Positions 24,152 to 33,573 are shown, numbered from the stretch's first letter. The stretch: 34,489 nt of DNA from Planctomycetota bacterium (GCA_024653775.1 JANLHZ010000167.1:1-34489); one strand, 5' to 3'. Numbers and translations: made by a program. Notes: generated by a model from the letters alone, not told the origin.

Positions 24152-25183
24152 TTATTCAGTATAAAACTGTGCCTGTACGGTTTCGGACGTGACGGTTTCC
24201 GTGTAATCGATTGTGCCGTCGTCGCCGAGGTCGAAATCTACCTGGACCTGACCTCCTCCGAGGAAAGTCAGGTAGCAGGAACTCGTCGATCCAAGATACT
24301 TGATCTGTCCACCCGTGACGCCGGAGGTTCCCTGTATCGTCACCTCCGTCGGCGTTGTAACCTTCACAATGCCGATATCAGGCACATCGACGCTACCATC
24401 GAACGCGAGGGTTTCAGTGACCGTTCCTCCTGAATTCTGCATTGCGTAAGTAACATCGAAATCATAGAACGTCCAGACCTTGCCGTTTACGTCATACGTA
24501 ACATTAAAAGTCAGTTCGTCGCGATGTGTCGTCGCTGTTTCATTTTCGAGCACCGTAAACTTGATTTGACCGTTTGCATTAAACGATTTGGTCGAATCAG
24601 ATACTGAAGTATAGCCAAGATTGGTCAGTTCAGTAATCTCGTAGTCTCCCGCGACCCAGCGAATATAGTTCGGGTCGGAATATCCGCTCATGTTCGCTGA
24701 ACCATTCAAAACGTAATCCCCAACCTGAAAATTCGTGAACGTCCCCCCGACAGCGAAGTTACCAGTTGTGCCGTCCCGCTGGAAACTTAGTGACAGCGTG
24801 CCGCCGTTGTCGGTGCTCTGGACTTCGGTCTCGAAGGTGTTGGCGCTCGAAGCCTGCGACCTCGAGGAGCCGCGATCTCCTCTGGCGCCGAGTCCGCGGA
24901 GAGTACCCGCAAGCAGTCTGTCTGCGAGCGAATCTCCTGAACTGTCGTCCTTGGGCGAGCTTGTCAGCGTGTAAATGTCCGCAAAGCCGTCGGCGTTTCC
25001 GGACATGAACGATCCGGACGAACTGACCTCCTGAATGTTGGTCTGCGCGACATTCGCCGTCGGCGCGGGTTCCGTCACCTCGTTCCAGGTGGCTATCGTG
25101 ATGTTCTGGGTGGTGTCCGTGGTCGAATCTTCGCAGGACGCTAAAAAAAGCCCGATTGCCGCAACTGTCAGAAACTTGTTCAT
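24152..25183 (-). CDS. Lipoprotein of unknown function
   Basis: The 343-residue protein has a lipoprotein signal (MNKFLTVAAIGLFLASC). Cys17 is the predicted lipidated residue, followed by a Thr-rich linker. The mature part is beta-rich (GTLSLSFQRDGTTGNFAVGG, NFQVGDYVLNGS) and has no recognised family; two cysteines are close together near the C-terminus (TSSCYLTF) and at the lipid site. The start at 25183 is chosen because GGAGG lies seven bases upstream; a GTG at 25195 would place that ribosome-binding site inside the gene. It precedes the giant lipoprotein gene in the same direction, with a gap of 110 bases, so they may be co-expressed. Confidence 0.85.
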   Translation of the reverse strand: MNKFLTVAAIGLFLASCEDSTTDTTQNITIATWNEVTEPAPTANVAQTNIQEVSSSGSFMSGNADGFADIYTLTSSPKDDSSGDSLADRLLAGTLRGLGARGDRGSSRSQASSANTFETEVQSTDNGGTLSLSFQRDGTTGNFAVGGTFTNFQVGDYVLNGSANMSGYSDPNYIRWVAGDYEITELTNLGYTSVSDSTKSFNANGQIKFTVLENETATTHRDELTFNVTYDVNGKVWTFYDFDVTYAMQNSGGTVTETLAFDGSVDVPDIGIVKVTTPTEVTIQGTSGVTGGQIKYLGSTSSCYLTFLGGGQVQVDFDLGDDGTIDYTETVTSETVQAQFYTE

Positions 25184-25347
25184 TTTTTCCTCCACGTTGA
25201 AAACGATATTAATTTCGCCCCAGCAGTATATAGACTTGCGGCAAAGGATGAAATGCCTTAGCCGATCATGTTACCTTTATCACTATCGCTGAATTTTCAA
25301 GGCGTCGGTCTTGCGCATTATCCCCAGGCTCTCCGGTTCGATCGAAG

Positions 25348-26184
25348 ATGGAAAAGAAAAGAGTCATTCTCTGCGGCGACGCGAACCTCCCTTCTGTGAA
25401 GGAAGCGCTTACCGAAATTCAACCGCTGATCGAGAGTTACGCGCGGGTGGTAGCGGTGATAGAAGACCGCAAAGCCGAACTTCACGGCATCGAGGCGGAC
25501 GTCGTCCTCGTCCTAGGCGGCGACGGCGCGCTGCTCTCCACTGTCCGAAGAATGGGCGCGGATCAGATGCCCGTGCTCGGGATCAACTTCGGCTATCTCG
25601 GTTTCCTGACGTCGCTCGCGCCGAAGGAGATGAAGAAGGCGCTTAAGAAAATCCTCGTAGCGGAAAGGATTCCTTTTTCGGAAAGGATGATGCTCGAAGC
25701 GGAGGTGAAGTACGCGGAGCGTGGAAGCGACAAGTTCTACGCGCTGAACGAGATAGTCGTGAGCGAGCCGCGGACGTCGCTGATGATCAGGATTCTCGCG
25801 GAGGTCAACGGCCAGAAGATCGCACTCTATTACGCGGACGGCCTCATCGTCGCGACTCCCACAGGGTCGACCGCGCACAACCTAAGCGCAGGAGGTCCGA
25901 TAGTTCATCCGGGACTCGACGCGTTCGTGCTGACTCCGATCTGCCCTCACACGCTGAACCTTAGGCCGCTGATTCTTCCGGCGGAAGAGGAGCTTACTCT
26001 CACGCATCAGGAAAGCGAACGCGAAGTGATAATGGCGGTCGACGGCCAGGTCATCCACCCGATCTGCAAAAGCGACACGCTCATCATCCGCAAGGCGCCG
26101 CTGAGATTCAAACTCGTCACCTTCGGCGCGGAGGACTTCTTCGAGCGGCTTCAGTCGAAGCTACGCTGGCAGGGACACTTCTGA
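25348..26184 (+). CDS. nadK: NAD kinase (ATP/polyphosphate-NAD kinase)
   Basis: This cytosolic enzyme phosphorylates NAD to NADP. The 278-residue length is normal. Conserved features are the GGDG motif at residues 57-60 (LGGDGALLSTV), the NE-containing segment at about 134-135, and the diglycine/NAD-binding stretch DGLIVATPTGSTAHNLSAGGPIVHP, which also carries the family signature. The downstream substrate loop CPHTLNLRPLILP is also present. No strong ribosome-binding site is seen before the ATG (GATCGAAG). It is divergent from the lipoprotein gene and convergent with etfA. Firm identification. Confidence 0.96.
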   Translation: MEKKRVILCGDANLPSVKEALTEIQPLIESYARVVAVIEDRKAELHGIEADVVLVLGGDGALLSTVRRMGADQMPVLGINFGYLGFLTSLAPKEMKKALKKILVAERIPFSERMMLEAEVKYAERGSDKFYALNEIVVSEPRTSLMIRILAEVNGQKIALYYADGLIVATPTGSTAHNLSAGGPIVHPGLDAFVLTPICPHTLNLRPLILPAEEELTLTHQESEREVIMAVDGQVIHPICKSDTLIIRKAPLRFKLVTFGAEDFFERLQSKLRWQGHF

Positions 26185-26302
26185 TTCTGGAATTCGGGAT
26201 TTTTGATTTTGATTGAACTAACCGTAACAGTTCACAGTGTGGGAACAGTTACTGCGAGCATAATACGACGATCAGTAATCTTTTATTATGCTAATAAATT
26301 AT

Positions 26303-26317
26303 AACTTATGATAAGTT
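26303..26317. repeat. AT-rich palindrome
   Basis: AACTTAT and ATAAGTT form 7-bp arms around a single G in an AT-rich pocket. It could be an operator-like site, but no promoter faces it. Only the symmetry is certain. Confidence 0.35.
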
Positions 26318-26430
26318 GAAATGATTGGAGCATCAGTTCAGCGAAACACGATGACAGAAGCGTCCGCGCGATTCCTGCGCGATTTCACAGTCATCTTACA
26401 CGTGAAATCGCGAATGAAACGTCCGTGCGA

Positions 26431-26593
26431 GCCCCAGCAGGGCGATATGTTTGTAGACGAGAACCAAAGCTCCACAAAAGCTCCGGAGGAGCGATATGTT
26501 TGTAGACGAGAACCAAAACTCCACAAAAGCTCCGGAGGAGCGATATGTTTGTAGTAGGGCTGCGGGGCTACAAATATACCGTCCCGCCGGGAC
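26431..26593. repeat. REP-like repeat cluster: three direct units and one inverted
   Basis: Three units with a 49-bp period begin at 26431, 26480 and 26529. Each is a small hairpin (GCTCC-GGA-GGAGC in units 2 and 3; GCCC-CAGCA-GGGC in unit 1) followed by GATATGTTTGTAG. A fourth unit at 26568-26593 is inverted: CTACAAATATACC then GTCCC-GCC-GGGAC. Spacers between the direct units are nearly identical (ACGAGAACCAAAGCTCC). This kind of hairpin plus GATATGTTTGTAG is familiar from dispersed intergenic repeats in several environmental phyla. Confidence 0.75.
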
Positions 26594-26623
26594 TCATGCG
26601 GAATCGATCCGCGCGTTATCTCC

Positions 26624-26656
26624 ACGTGCCGGGCGCTTTGAAAGTGCCTGGCACGT
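26624..26656. repeat. Long perfect hairpin between nadK and etfA
   Basis: ACGTGCCGGGCGCTTT and AAAGTGCCTGGCACGT pair over about 16 positions, with two G-T pairs and a minimal loop. It resembles the dispersed AAAGTGCCTGGCAC repeat. With no T-tract it may not terminate transcription by itself, but its place between convergent stops suits a bidirectional transcript end. Confidence 0.6.
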
Positions 26657-26717
26657 CCTGATTCGTAACCGTTCACGGGATGGCGGAAGCGCTCCCAGTG
26701 CTTAAGATTGTTTCTCG

Positions 26718-27719
26718 CTACGAGTTGATCACCTTCTCGACTTCTTTCGCAAACTCCGGGACGACCTCGAAGAGATCGCCGACGATTCCGTAGGTTGCGA
26801 CCTGGAAAATCGGCGCCTCCGGATCCTTGTTGATCGCGACGATGACCTTCGAACTGCTCATTCCCGCAAGATGCTGGATCGCTCCGGAAATTCCGCACGC
26901 AACGTAGAGGTTCGGACTGACGGTCTTGCCCGTCTGGCCGACCTGATCGCGGTGAGGACGCCAGCCGGAATCGACTACCGCGCGGCTCGCGCCCACCGCG
27001 GCGCCGAGCTTGTCGGCAAGCGCTTCGATGAGTTTGTAATTTTCCGCCACGGTCTGCTTGACCTGGTCCTCGCTCCCCTCGGCCTTTCCCTTGATGCCGC
27101 GGCCACCTGAGACGATGATCGAGGCCTCCGCGAGGTCCGGGCGGGTGAGGGCGCTCTTCTGGAACTCTTTGACGCTGACGCGGGGCGTCAAGCCGGAAAC
27201 GTCCACGACGACTTCCTCGGCGCTGCCTGTGGCGTTCTCCGCGGGGAAGACGTTCGGGCGCAGAGTCACGACGAAAGGCGACGTCGCGAGTTCGACGGTC
27301 GCGACGGCTTTCCCCGCGTACACCGGACGGCGGGCGCTGAACTTTCCTCCATCGTGCGCGATCGATACCACGTCTGCGCAAAGTCCGGTGTCGAGCGCGA
27401 CCGCGACCTGGCCCGCGAAGTCTTTCCCCGCCGCAGTCGCCGGAATGAACACCGCGACGGCGCCGATGCTCTTAGCCACGTTCGCCGCGATCCTGGCGTA
27501 CGCGTCGGTCGAATACGAAGCGACCTCCGCGACGTGAACCTTCGTCGCGCCATACGCGGCAAGCTCCGCGGCTTTGCCCGCGACTCCCGCGCCGATCACG
27601 AGCGCTTCGACCGTGTGTCCGCCCTTCGCTGCCTGTCTTTTCGCCTCGCTGACGACCTGAAAAGAAACGCTCTTCAGCGCGCCGTCGCGAGCTTCCGCTA
27701 TTGCAAGTATTGTTGACAT
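26718..27719 (-). CDS. etfA: Electron transfer flavoprotein, alpha subunit
   Basis: This 333-residue protein is the FAD-binding subunit of the ETF heterodimer, which carries electrons from acyl-CoA and other dehydrogenases to the quinone pool. The N-terminal domain ([12 protein letters not shown] ...) and the C-terminal FAD domain are complete. The FAD domain shows the family signature region [20 protein letters not shown] and then [16 protein letters not shown] with a closing [10 protein letters not shown]. The start at 27719 is chosen over an earlier in-frame TTG because TGGAGAAAG lies just before it. It follows etfB after a 104-base gap containing a small hairpin repeat. Classical size, not a bifurcating fusion with extra domains. 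Firm. Confidence 0.95.
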   Translation of the reverse strand: MSTILAIAEARDGALKSVSFQVVSEAKRQAAKGGHTVEALVIGAGVAGKAAELAAYGATKVHVAEVASYSTDAYARIAANVAKSIGAVAVFIPATAAGKDFAGQVAVALDTGLCADVVSIAHDGGKFSARRPVYAGKAVATVELATSPFVVTLRPNVFPAENATGSAEEVVVDVSGLTPRVSVKEFQKSALTRPDLAEASIIVSGGRGIKGKAEGSEDQVKQTVAENYKLIEALADKLGAAVGASRAVVDSGWRPHRDQVGQTGKTVSPNLYVACGISGAIQHLAGMSSSKVIVAINKDPEAPIFQVATYGIVGDLFEVVPEFAKEVEKVINS

Positions 27720-27756
27720 ATCTTTCTCCAAAATTCCTGGTAGTCAGAAGTCAGTA

Positions 27757-27782
27757 GTCGGTAGTCAGAATTTGCGCTACCG
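27757..27782. repeat. Short hairpin repeat in the etfB-etfA gap
   Basis: GTCGGTAGTCAGAATTT...GCGCTACCG: CGGTAG pairs with CTACCG. A near copy lies at 28607-28638. A third partial GGTAGTCAGAA precedes it at about 27739. Confidence 0.5.
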
Positions 27783-27823
27783 CTCGAATGCACCCTCCCT
27801 AAATCCTCGATCCTAGATCCTCA

Positions 27824-28576
27824 TCAGATTACCTTCGCTTCCTCGCGAAGCAGTCGCGCGAGTTCCTTCGCGGCCTCCGGACCTTCGCCTACGATTCGTC
27901 CCGCGGGCCTTGGAGGTGGAAGCTCGAGCTTCGTTACCTTCACACGGTTTTCGACCGCAGGCGCGGCTTTCTGATCGAGCGGCTTTTTCTTCGCCTTCAT
28001 AATGTTCGGGATAGTCGGGAACCGCGGCTCCTTCGGACCTTTGGTAAAGCTGATGCAGCACTTCGCAGAGAGTTCGACTATCTCGGTCCCGCCTTCGACC
28101 GCACGTATTGCGCGGAACTTGCCGTCGCGGAATTCCGCGGTGGAGCAGACGTTCGCCACGGGAAGTTCGAGCAGCGCCGAGACCATCGACGGCACCTGGT
28201 AGTTGTCGCTATCGACTGCCTGCTTACCGAAAAAGATCGCGTCCCACTGAAGGCTCTTAAGCTCGTCCGCGAGCGCTTTCGCCACGCTGAAGCTGTCGCG
28301 AAGCTCGTAATTGTCGTCGGTCAGATGGACCGCCTTCACCGCGCCCATCGCAAGTCCGTTGCGGATGTCCTTGGTCGAACCTTCCGCTCCGAGGGAAAGC
28401 AGCGTGACTTCGCCGCCGTTCGCTTCGACGTGCTGCAGCGCTGCTTCGATCGCGAACGCGTCGTACGGATTGATTTCGTACTCTACGCCCTGCTTGTCGA
28501 TTGATACGCCGCTAGCGCCGACCTTGATTTTCGCCGCGGTGCTGGGCGTGACTTTCACGCATACGACTATGTTCAT
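27824..28576 (-). CDS. etfB: Electron transfer flavoprotein, beta subunit
   Basis: This 250-residue protein is the AMP-binding partner of EtfA. It opens MNIVVCVKVTPSTAAKI and has the family segments NPYDAFAIEAAL, AVHLTDDNY and GKQAVDSDNYQVPSM. The ETF beta signature stretch is VEGGTEIVELSAKCCISFTKG, and the C-terminal recognition-loop region follows (RFPTIPNIMKAKKKPLD). AGGAGG lies just upstream of the chosen ATG at 28576; the longer in-frame extension to 28657 would overlap the upstream gene and is rejected. Gene order etfB-etfA is the usual one. The pair would feed electrons to an ETF:quinone oxidoreductase, not found in this window. Confidence 0.95.
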   Translation of the reverse strand: MNIVVCVKVTPSTAAKIKVGASGVSIDKQGVEYEINPYDAFAIEAALQHVEANGGEVTLLSLGAEGSTKDIRNGLAMGAVKAVHLTDDNYELRDSFSVAKALADELKSLQWDAIFFGKQAVDSDNYQVPSMVSALLELPVANVCSTAEFRDGKFRAIRAVEGGTEIVELSAKCCISFTKGPKEPRFPTIPNIMKAKKKPLDQKAAPAVENRVKVTKLELPPPRPAGRIVGEGPEAAKELARLLREEAKVI

Positions 28577-28606
28577 TTTGCGTCCTCCTGAAAAATAGTT
28601 ATCGAT

Positions 28607-28638
28607 GTCGGTAGTCAGAACTTCAGCGCGGGCTACCG
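28607..28638. repeat. Short hairpin repeat upstream of etfB
   Basis: GTCGGTAGTCAGAACTT ... CTACCG: the same pattern as 27757-27782 with a longer loop. CGGTAG pairs with CTACCG. Found in the gap before etfB. Confidence 0.5.
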
Positions 28639-28653
28639 ACTCACCACCTGCCA

Positions 28654-30717
28654 TCATTTGACGTCATACTGTCTGCGAACGATCGTCTGATTCGACGCCG
28701 CGTCGTATATCCGGATCGCGACAACGTGGGAGCCGGACTGCGCGGTCGGCTTGAACGAAAACTCCTCTGTGGCTTCGTCGTAAATAAGGTCCGCGGGATC
28801 GAGGCCGCGGTACTCCTCGCGGTCGATGCTATACTCGACGTACGCGACGAAACTTCCCGCGTCCGTCGCGGAGAAGCGGATCACGCCTTCCTCGGAAATC
28901 CGCAGCGATTCGACCTCCGGCGCGTCGTGGTCCACTATGAACGCGGGCGTAAGGCGCTGCGATTTCAGCGCGCGGGCTGGACTGTTGGACTTCTCGTCGA
29001 CGACGGTGAGGCGAACCTCGTACACCTCGCTCGGAAGTCCTTCCGTCGCGAATTTGTACGGGCTTGTAACGGGATCCCCGTTTTCGATTTCGATCCAGTC
29101 CGTATCGCCGCGGATTCTGTAGTGCAGATACGCCGCGAGTTCGTCTCCGTCTGGGTCGCTCGCCTGCCACTTTACCGCGACTTCCTCCGTCCGCTCGGTC
29201 CTGCGGACCGGGCCGCTTGCGAAGACCGCGCCCTCGACCTGGAGCGAAGAAATCTCCGGGGCGCGGTTATCCGCGAGGTAGAACGCCGAAACCCTGATCA
29301 CGAACGCTTCCTTCCCTCCGGTCAGATTGACGCGGTACTGGAAGTAGCGCCCGTGCTGCCCGGAGACGAACGCGTCGTCGTCTTTCGACGGGAAGCCGCC
29401 TATCTTTTTCCACGCCGACCAGGTCGCGTCGGGTTTCTCGGAGTTTCCGGTGCGGGTCTCCACGGTAATAAGCTGGCTGTCCGCGCGCTCCGGATGGAAC
29501 GCGACCACGTCGAGCCGTCCGAATGTCGCGGGCGAACCCGCGTCGATCACAGCCGAGGTGTACTTTCCTTCGCTGGCGATTCCGCCGAGAGAAATGTACG
29601 CGCCGGTCTTTCCCGTGGTGAGTCCTTCAAGCTCCCCGCGGCTGACGAGAAGATCGAGAACCTGCTCCTCCTCGAAATCGAAAAGCACCTGAACCTTGCT
29701 CGCATCGATGTACTCATAGACCTGCCCGCTTTTGCCCGTGGCGATGAGGAGAGTTTTCGACGCGGTCGAAGCGAGCGTGGTAACGTAGTTCTCTTTCAAC
29801 GCGAAAATCTCCCGCGTGACTCCCGTCTTTTCGATCGCATAGACGGCGGTGCTGAATCCCGTCGCTGGAAGAGGTTCCGCGCCAGCCTGTCCGGGAGGAA
29901 CGATCTGACCGCCCGGAAGAGTCCGCACCGTGAAGTTCCGCGGCGCGCCCTGCTCCGCCTTGTTCGCCGCGGCGTAGAGCACGTCGCCTGCAAGCGCGAG
30001 CGCGCGAACTTCCTGCTTAGGCAGAACCGAGATCAGCTCCGACGCGAATCCTTCCTCGCCTTTTTTGATACGGTAGATACGCCCGTCGCTTGCACTGCCC
30101 GCGTAAATGGTCCCGGACTCGCTCACGACCACGTCGAGCACATGCGTCGGTTCCTCGCTGCGGAAAATGCGCTGTGAAGTTTTCCGCGCGACGTCGATCT
30201 CGTAGACGCTTCCAGCGGGGCCAGTGCCCGCGTACAGCTTCGTCTTGTCCGCGCTGAACGCAAGGCTCCAGACGTATTTATCGTCGAGGGTAACGAGATC
30301 GCTGACCATACCCTGCGGGCTGCGGACGAAAACCCGTCCGTTCGGGATGCTCGCGATGTAAAGCGTCCCGTCATTTCCCGCGACGAGGTCCGGCAGAAGT
30401 ATCTCGGGCGAGTCGAACTCGACGTCGAAACCCGCGGTGGTCTTTTTCAGGAGTTTGCCGACCGGACCGGTACCGAAGAAGGTATCTTCGCCTACAAGCT
30501 CGACGCTCCAGAGGTTGTCATCGGCGGACCTTGTTCGTTCGAACGCGCGGCCCACGACGACGTTGCCCTCGCTCGTTATGACGACGTTTTCCGCCTCGCC
30601 TCCTTCGAAGTCGGTTCTCGACGAGTGAACGACGACGCTCGTCGATGATGCCCGCGTTACTGGCGCCATCACGGCCAAAATCAAAAACAAACTGGTCGCA
30701 AACAGATTGTGCTTCAT
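28654..30717 (-). CDS. Secreted beta-propeller protein with C-terminal Ig-like domains
   Basis: The 687-residue protein has a signal peptide (LFATSLFLILAVMAPVTRAS). Residues about 40-380 contain repeated blade-like motifs (LYAGTGPAGSVYEIDV, IYAGSASDGRIYRIKKG, TLLIATGKSGQVYEY), which point to a beta-propeller. A middle domain resembling a carbohydrate- or discoidin-like fold follows (about 385-480), then two Ig/Fn3-like segments (SDPDGDELAAYLHYRIRG; DHDAPEVESLRISE). No catalytic motif is recognised. The ATG at 30717 has only a weak ribosome-binding site (CAGGG). It lies upstream of etfB in the same direction with a 77-base gap, but a functional link is doubtful. Confidence 0.8.
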   Translation of the reverse strand: MKHNLFATSLFLILAVMAPVTRASSTSVVVHSSRTDFEGGEAENVVITSEGNVVVGRAFERTRSADDNLWSVELVGEDTFFGTGPVGKLLKKTTAGFDVEFDSPEILLPDLVAGNDGTLYIASIPNGRVFVRSPQGMVSDLVTLDDKYVWSLAFSADKTKLYAGTGPAGSVYEIDVARKTSQRIFRSEEPTHVLDVVVSESGTIYAGSASDGRIYRIKKGEEGFASELISVLPKQEVRALALAGDVLYAAANKAEQGAPRNFTVRTLPGGQIVPPGQAGAEPLPATGFSTAVYAIEKTGVTREIFALKENYVTTLASTASKTLLIATGKSGQVYEYIDASKVQVLFDFEEEQVLDLLVSRGELEGLTTGKTGAYISLGGIASEGKYTSAVIDAGSPATFGRLDVVAFHPERADSQLITVETRTGNSEKPDATWSAWKKIGGFPSKDDDAFVSGQHGRYFQYRVNLTGGKEAFVIRVSAFYLADNRAPEISSLQVEGAVFASGPVRRTERTEEVAVKWQASDPDGDELAAYLHYRIRGDTDWIEIENGDPVTSPYKFATEGLPSEVYEVRLTVVDEKSNSPARALKSQRLTPAFIVDHDAPEVESLRISEEGVIRFSATDAGSFVAYVEYSIDREEYRGLDPADLIYDEATEEFSFKPTAQSGSHVVAIRIYDAASNQTIVRRQYDVK

Positions 30718-30802
30718 CGTTAACCCTGTTCTCGCGTGATCCTGAATTATTTCTTGTACGAACTATTTTTGTACACCTGAGCGACGAAAGCAAACCTGAG
30801 AG

Positions 30803-30831
30803 TCGATTTTTTCCCCGGCAACTTGTATAAA
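30803..30831 (+). promoter_or_regulatory. Possible promoter for tRNA-Val
   Basis: TATAAA (30826-30831) lies about 42 bases before the tRNA, with a weak TCGATT (30803-30808) 17 bases further up. Position suits a tRNA leader. The -35 box is poor. Confidence 0.3.
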
Positions 30832-30872
30832 CTTAGCGGCGTCGCTAATTTCTGCGGCTCCGCGTATCCGTG

Positions 30873-30946
30873 GGGTGATTAGCTCAGATGGTTAGAGCGC
30901 CTGCCTTACAAGCAGGAGGTCACTGGTTCGAGTCCAGTATCACCCA
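30873..30946 (+). tRNA. tRNA-Val, anticodon TAC
   Basis: A 74-base cloverleaf: acceptor GGGTGAT with ATCACCC and discriminator A, D-arm AGCTCAGATGGTTAGAGC, anticodon arm CTGCC-TTACAAG-CAG with anticodon TAC, and T-arm CTGGTTCGAGTCCAG. CCA is not encoded. The restriction-modification pair begins shortly after it. Confidence 0.96.
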
Positions 30947-31023
30947 CGAACCGATGTCGACGCTTGCAGCGCTGGCGAATGGCGGCGCTGTGAGATAATG
31001 ACGAAGGATTGGACGTATCCGAT

Positions 31024-31987
31024 ATGCCCGTAAACATGGACAAACCGCGCCTTTGGAAGGCCGATGTGGCTCGGTCCGTTGATTTCTACAATGACTGGTT
31101 CATGCGGTTTGCCCCAAAGGCGTACAGAGAGACACGGCAAAAAACCACGAAGCAGGTTGAAAAGGCGCTGAAACTGACAAACAACCTGATGGACATATCG
31201 ATAGGTACGCTTGCGGAGCACCCGGAGATACTGCCTATCTTGCGCATGGCGACGGCTCCGCCAATTGCCCGCGACAGGCTGAATTGGATTGGCATCCATC
31301 TCGCCGAATCTCGTTCGGAATATGGAGTTGAAACAACGCATCTCGCCCAACATGGGGGAAGCGGCGGTCCTTGAAGAGTTGGAGAAGATCGGGACGTTGA
31401 TCCGCAAACTGGCGGACGTGGATATCTTCCCTTGGCTCGATAATGAGCATCAGCCTCAGGAAGTGGAAGTTCACCGTGCCGCGACTGTTGTGGCTGATCG
31501 GCTATGTGGCGCGATGGCGGACCCGATTGTGAGAAACGCCCAGGAACATCGACAGTTGGAGACCATTCGTAAGTGGCTTGAGCAACGGGAATATACCCAC
31601 GTCAAGCCGATCTCTATCAAGGAATTTCGAGAGATGAAGTCCGGGACGTTCGCCTATCATCTGAATGTCCCGGTTTCGTTGGAAGGGGGTCGCGCCCGAA
31701 TCAATATTCCGATCGATGTGGCCATTATGCCACGGAAGAAAGCCAAGAACGGGCTACCGATTCTCGTTGAATGCAAATCGGCGGGCGACTTCACGAATAC
31801 CAATAAGCGGCGAAAGGAAGAAGCGGTCAAAATTGCCCAATTGCGAGCGAACTATGGCAAGGATGTTTGCTTCATCCTGTTTTTGTGCGGCTATTTCGAT
31901 AGCGGTTATCTTGGCTATGAGGCTGCCGAAGGATTAGACTGGGTTTGGGAGCATCGAATCGACGATTTAGCGAAGTTCGGACTATGA
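31024..31987 (+). pseudogene. XamI-like type II restriction endonuclease, frameshifted
   Basis: Two overlapping frames together give one XamI-family endonuclease; XamI recognises GTCGAC. The first half starts at 31024 (MPVNMDKPRLWKADVARS) and runs through PPIARDRLNW. From about 31285-31291 the match continues in the next frame (ISPNLVRNMELKQR ... ), ending in the normal C-terminus WVWEHRIDDLAKFGL. A single extra base near 31288 explains the switch; there is no homopolymer there. The catalytic core is present: PIDVA followed by VECKSAGD, with Glu-Cys-Lys coded from 31769. The stop overlaps the methyltransferase start (ATGA). Either the gene is dead or the base is an assembly error. Confidence 0.8.
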
Positions 31988-33573
31988 CCATGCTGAATAT
32001 CGAGTCAATTGAGCAAGAACGGCTCGTAATACAAGCGCGCCTGGATGGTGCAAAGTCTCAAGCCGAACGCAACCGCTTAGGCCAGTTCGCCACGCCAACG
32101 GCCCTTGCTCGCGACATACTCGCATATGCAAAGAAGCAGCTCCGCGAGAAAACGTCCGTTCGATTCCTCGATCCGGCGTTAGGAACAGGTTCCTTCTACT
32201 CCGCATTCCTTAGCATTTTCGGTGAGAACGCCTCTTCCGACGCCACGGGCTTTGAAATTGATGCACATTATGGGGATGCCGCGCGATTGCTGTGGAAGGA
32301 GCATGGCCTTAACGTTATCCGCGACGATTTCACAAAAGTCAAATTCCCGGATGACGAAGGCGAGAAGGCTACACTTGTCATCTGTAATCCACCTTATGTT
32401 CGGCATCACCATATTCCCAGCGAGGAAAAGCAAAGGCTGAATGGATGCGTTTCGATACGTCGTGGCATTTCGCTTTCCGGTCTGAGCGGTTTGTACTGCT
32501 ATTTCCTTTGTTTGTCGAAGGATTGGATGGCCCAAGGCGGGTTGGCGGCATGGCTGATTCCAAGCGAATTCATGGATGTGAATTACGGCAGAGCAGTCAA
32601 GGATTTCCTCCTGAACAATGTGTCGTTACTTCATATCCACCGCTTCTTGCCAAGTGACGTTCAATTCGGCGATGCCTTGGTTTCTTCCGCCGTCGTATGG
32701 TTCAAGAACGAAAGGCCATCAGAAGGGCAAAACATAAAATTCTCTCTTGGCGGCAGCCTCTTAATGCCTGCAATCGAGAAGAGCTACGCCTCTAAAGATC
32801 TTCGGCAAGAAAGAAAATGGACGAGTCTCCCGAGAGTCAGCAATCTGAATGGAAACGGCAATGGGAAATCCCCGCCAGTCATAGGCGATTTCTTCGATGT
32901 GAAAAGAGGCATCGCAACCGGAGCGAATGAATTCTTCATACTATCTTCCTCCGAAGTCGAAAGACGCGGGATTCCACCCGAGTTTCTTATTCCGATCCTT
33001 CCGAGCCATAGATTCATAGAAGGAGATTCGATCGAGAGCGAAGAAAATGGCAATCCACGAATAGAAAAGGCCAACTTTCTTTTCACAAGCGAACTGCCTG
33101 AGGAAGTAATTGTAAATAAACATCCCGAAGTACGGGACTTTCTTGAAGAAGGTCGCCTGCGAGGAATACCTGAAAGGTATATCTGTCGACACCGTGAACC
33201 ATGGTATTCCCAGGAGAAGAGGGAAATCGCTCCTTTCCTTTGCACTTACATGGGTAGGAGTAAAGGAAACGGAGAATCGGCGCCGTTTCATTTGGAATCG
33301 ATCGAATGCGATCGCTCCAAATGTCTATCTGATGCTCTATCCGAAAGCCGCGATAAGGAAATGGATCGATTCGGATGCTCATTTGGCTCAAAAAGTTTGG
33401 GAAGTTCTGAAGGCGATTCCCGCGGAATGTTTGCTTGGCGAAGGCAGAGTTTACGGCGGAGGACTTCACAAATTAGAACCGAAGGAATTGTTGCGCACGC
33501 CGGCGTCATACCTCGCCTGCTCTTTGCGATGTATTCGCTTCCTGACGAGGTCAGGCAACTGCAACTGTTTTGA
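31984..33573 (+). pseudogene. XamI-like DNA adenine methyltransferase, with compensating frameshifts
   Basis: Partner modification enzyme of the XamI-like endonuclease, an N6-adenine methyltransferase. The SAM-binding motif is LDPALGTGSF from Asp63 and the catalytic motif is NPPY at 135-138; LGQFATPTALA near residue 32 is typical. The main frame runs 31984-33573, but about 33250-33510 does not match the family in it. There the next frame carries the expected RFIWNRSNAIAPNVYLMLY and LLGEGRVYGGGLHKLEPKE. The main frame appears to resume near 33505 and ends EVRQLQLF. Two opposite single-base changes would explain this: either a garbled C-terminal segment of about 85 residues, or sequence errors. 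The catalytic half is intact, the target-recognition half doubtful. Confidence 0.75.

Larger units (their letters stand above)
26185..26717. other. Convergent intergenic region rich in repeats
   Basis: This 533-bp gap lies between the stops of nadK (plus) and etfA (minus). The first part (to about 26330) is AT-rich and holds a 15-bp palindrome. The second part holds four REP-like units (26431-26593) and a long perfect hairpin (26624-26656). No protein-coding frame is believable. Confidence 0.6.

Noticed and set aside
26431-26554. Direct repeats resembling a CRISPR array
   Set aside because: The spacers are near-identical and the repeats carry a REP-type hairpin; no cas genes are nearby.
28726-30177. 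483-residue plus-strand open frame
   Set aside because: Antisense shadow of the secreted propeller gene; Arg-rich, no domain, no ribosome-binding site.
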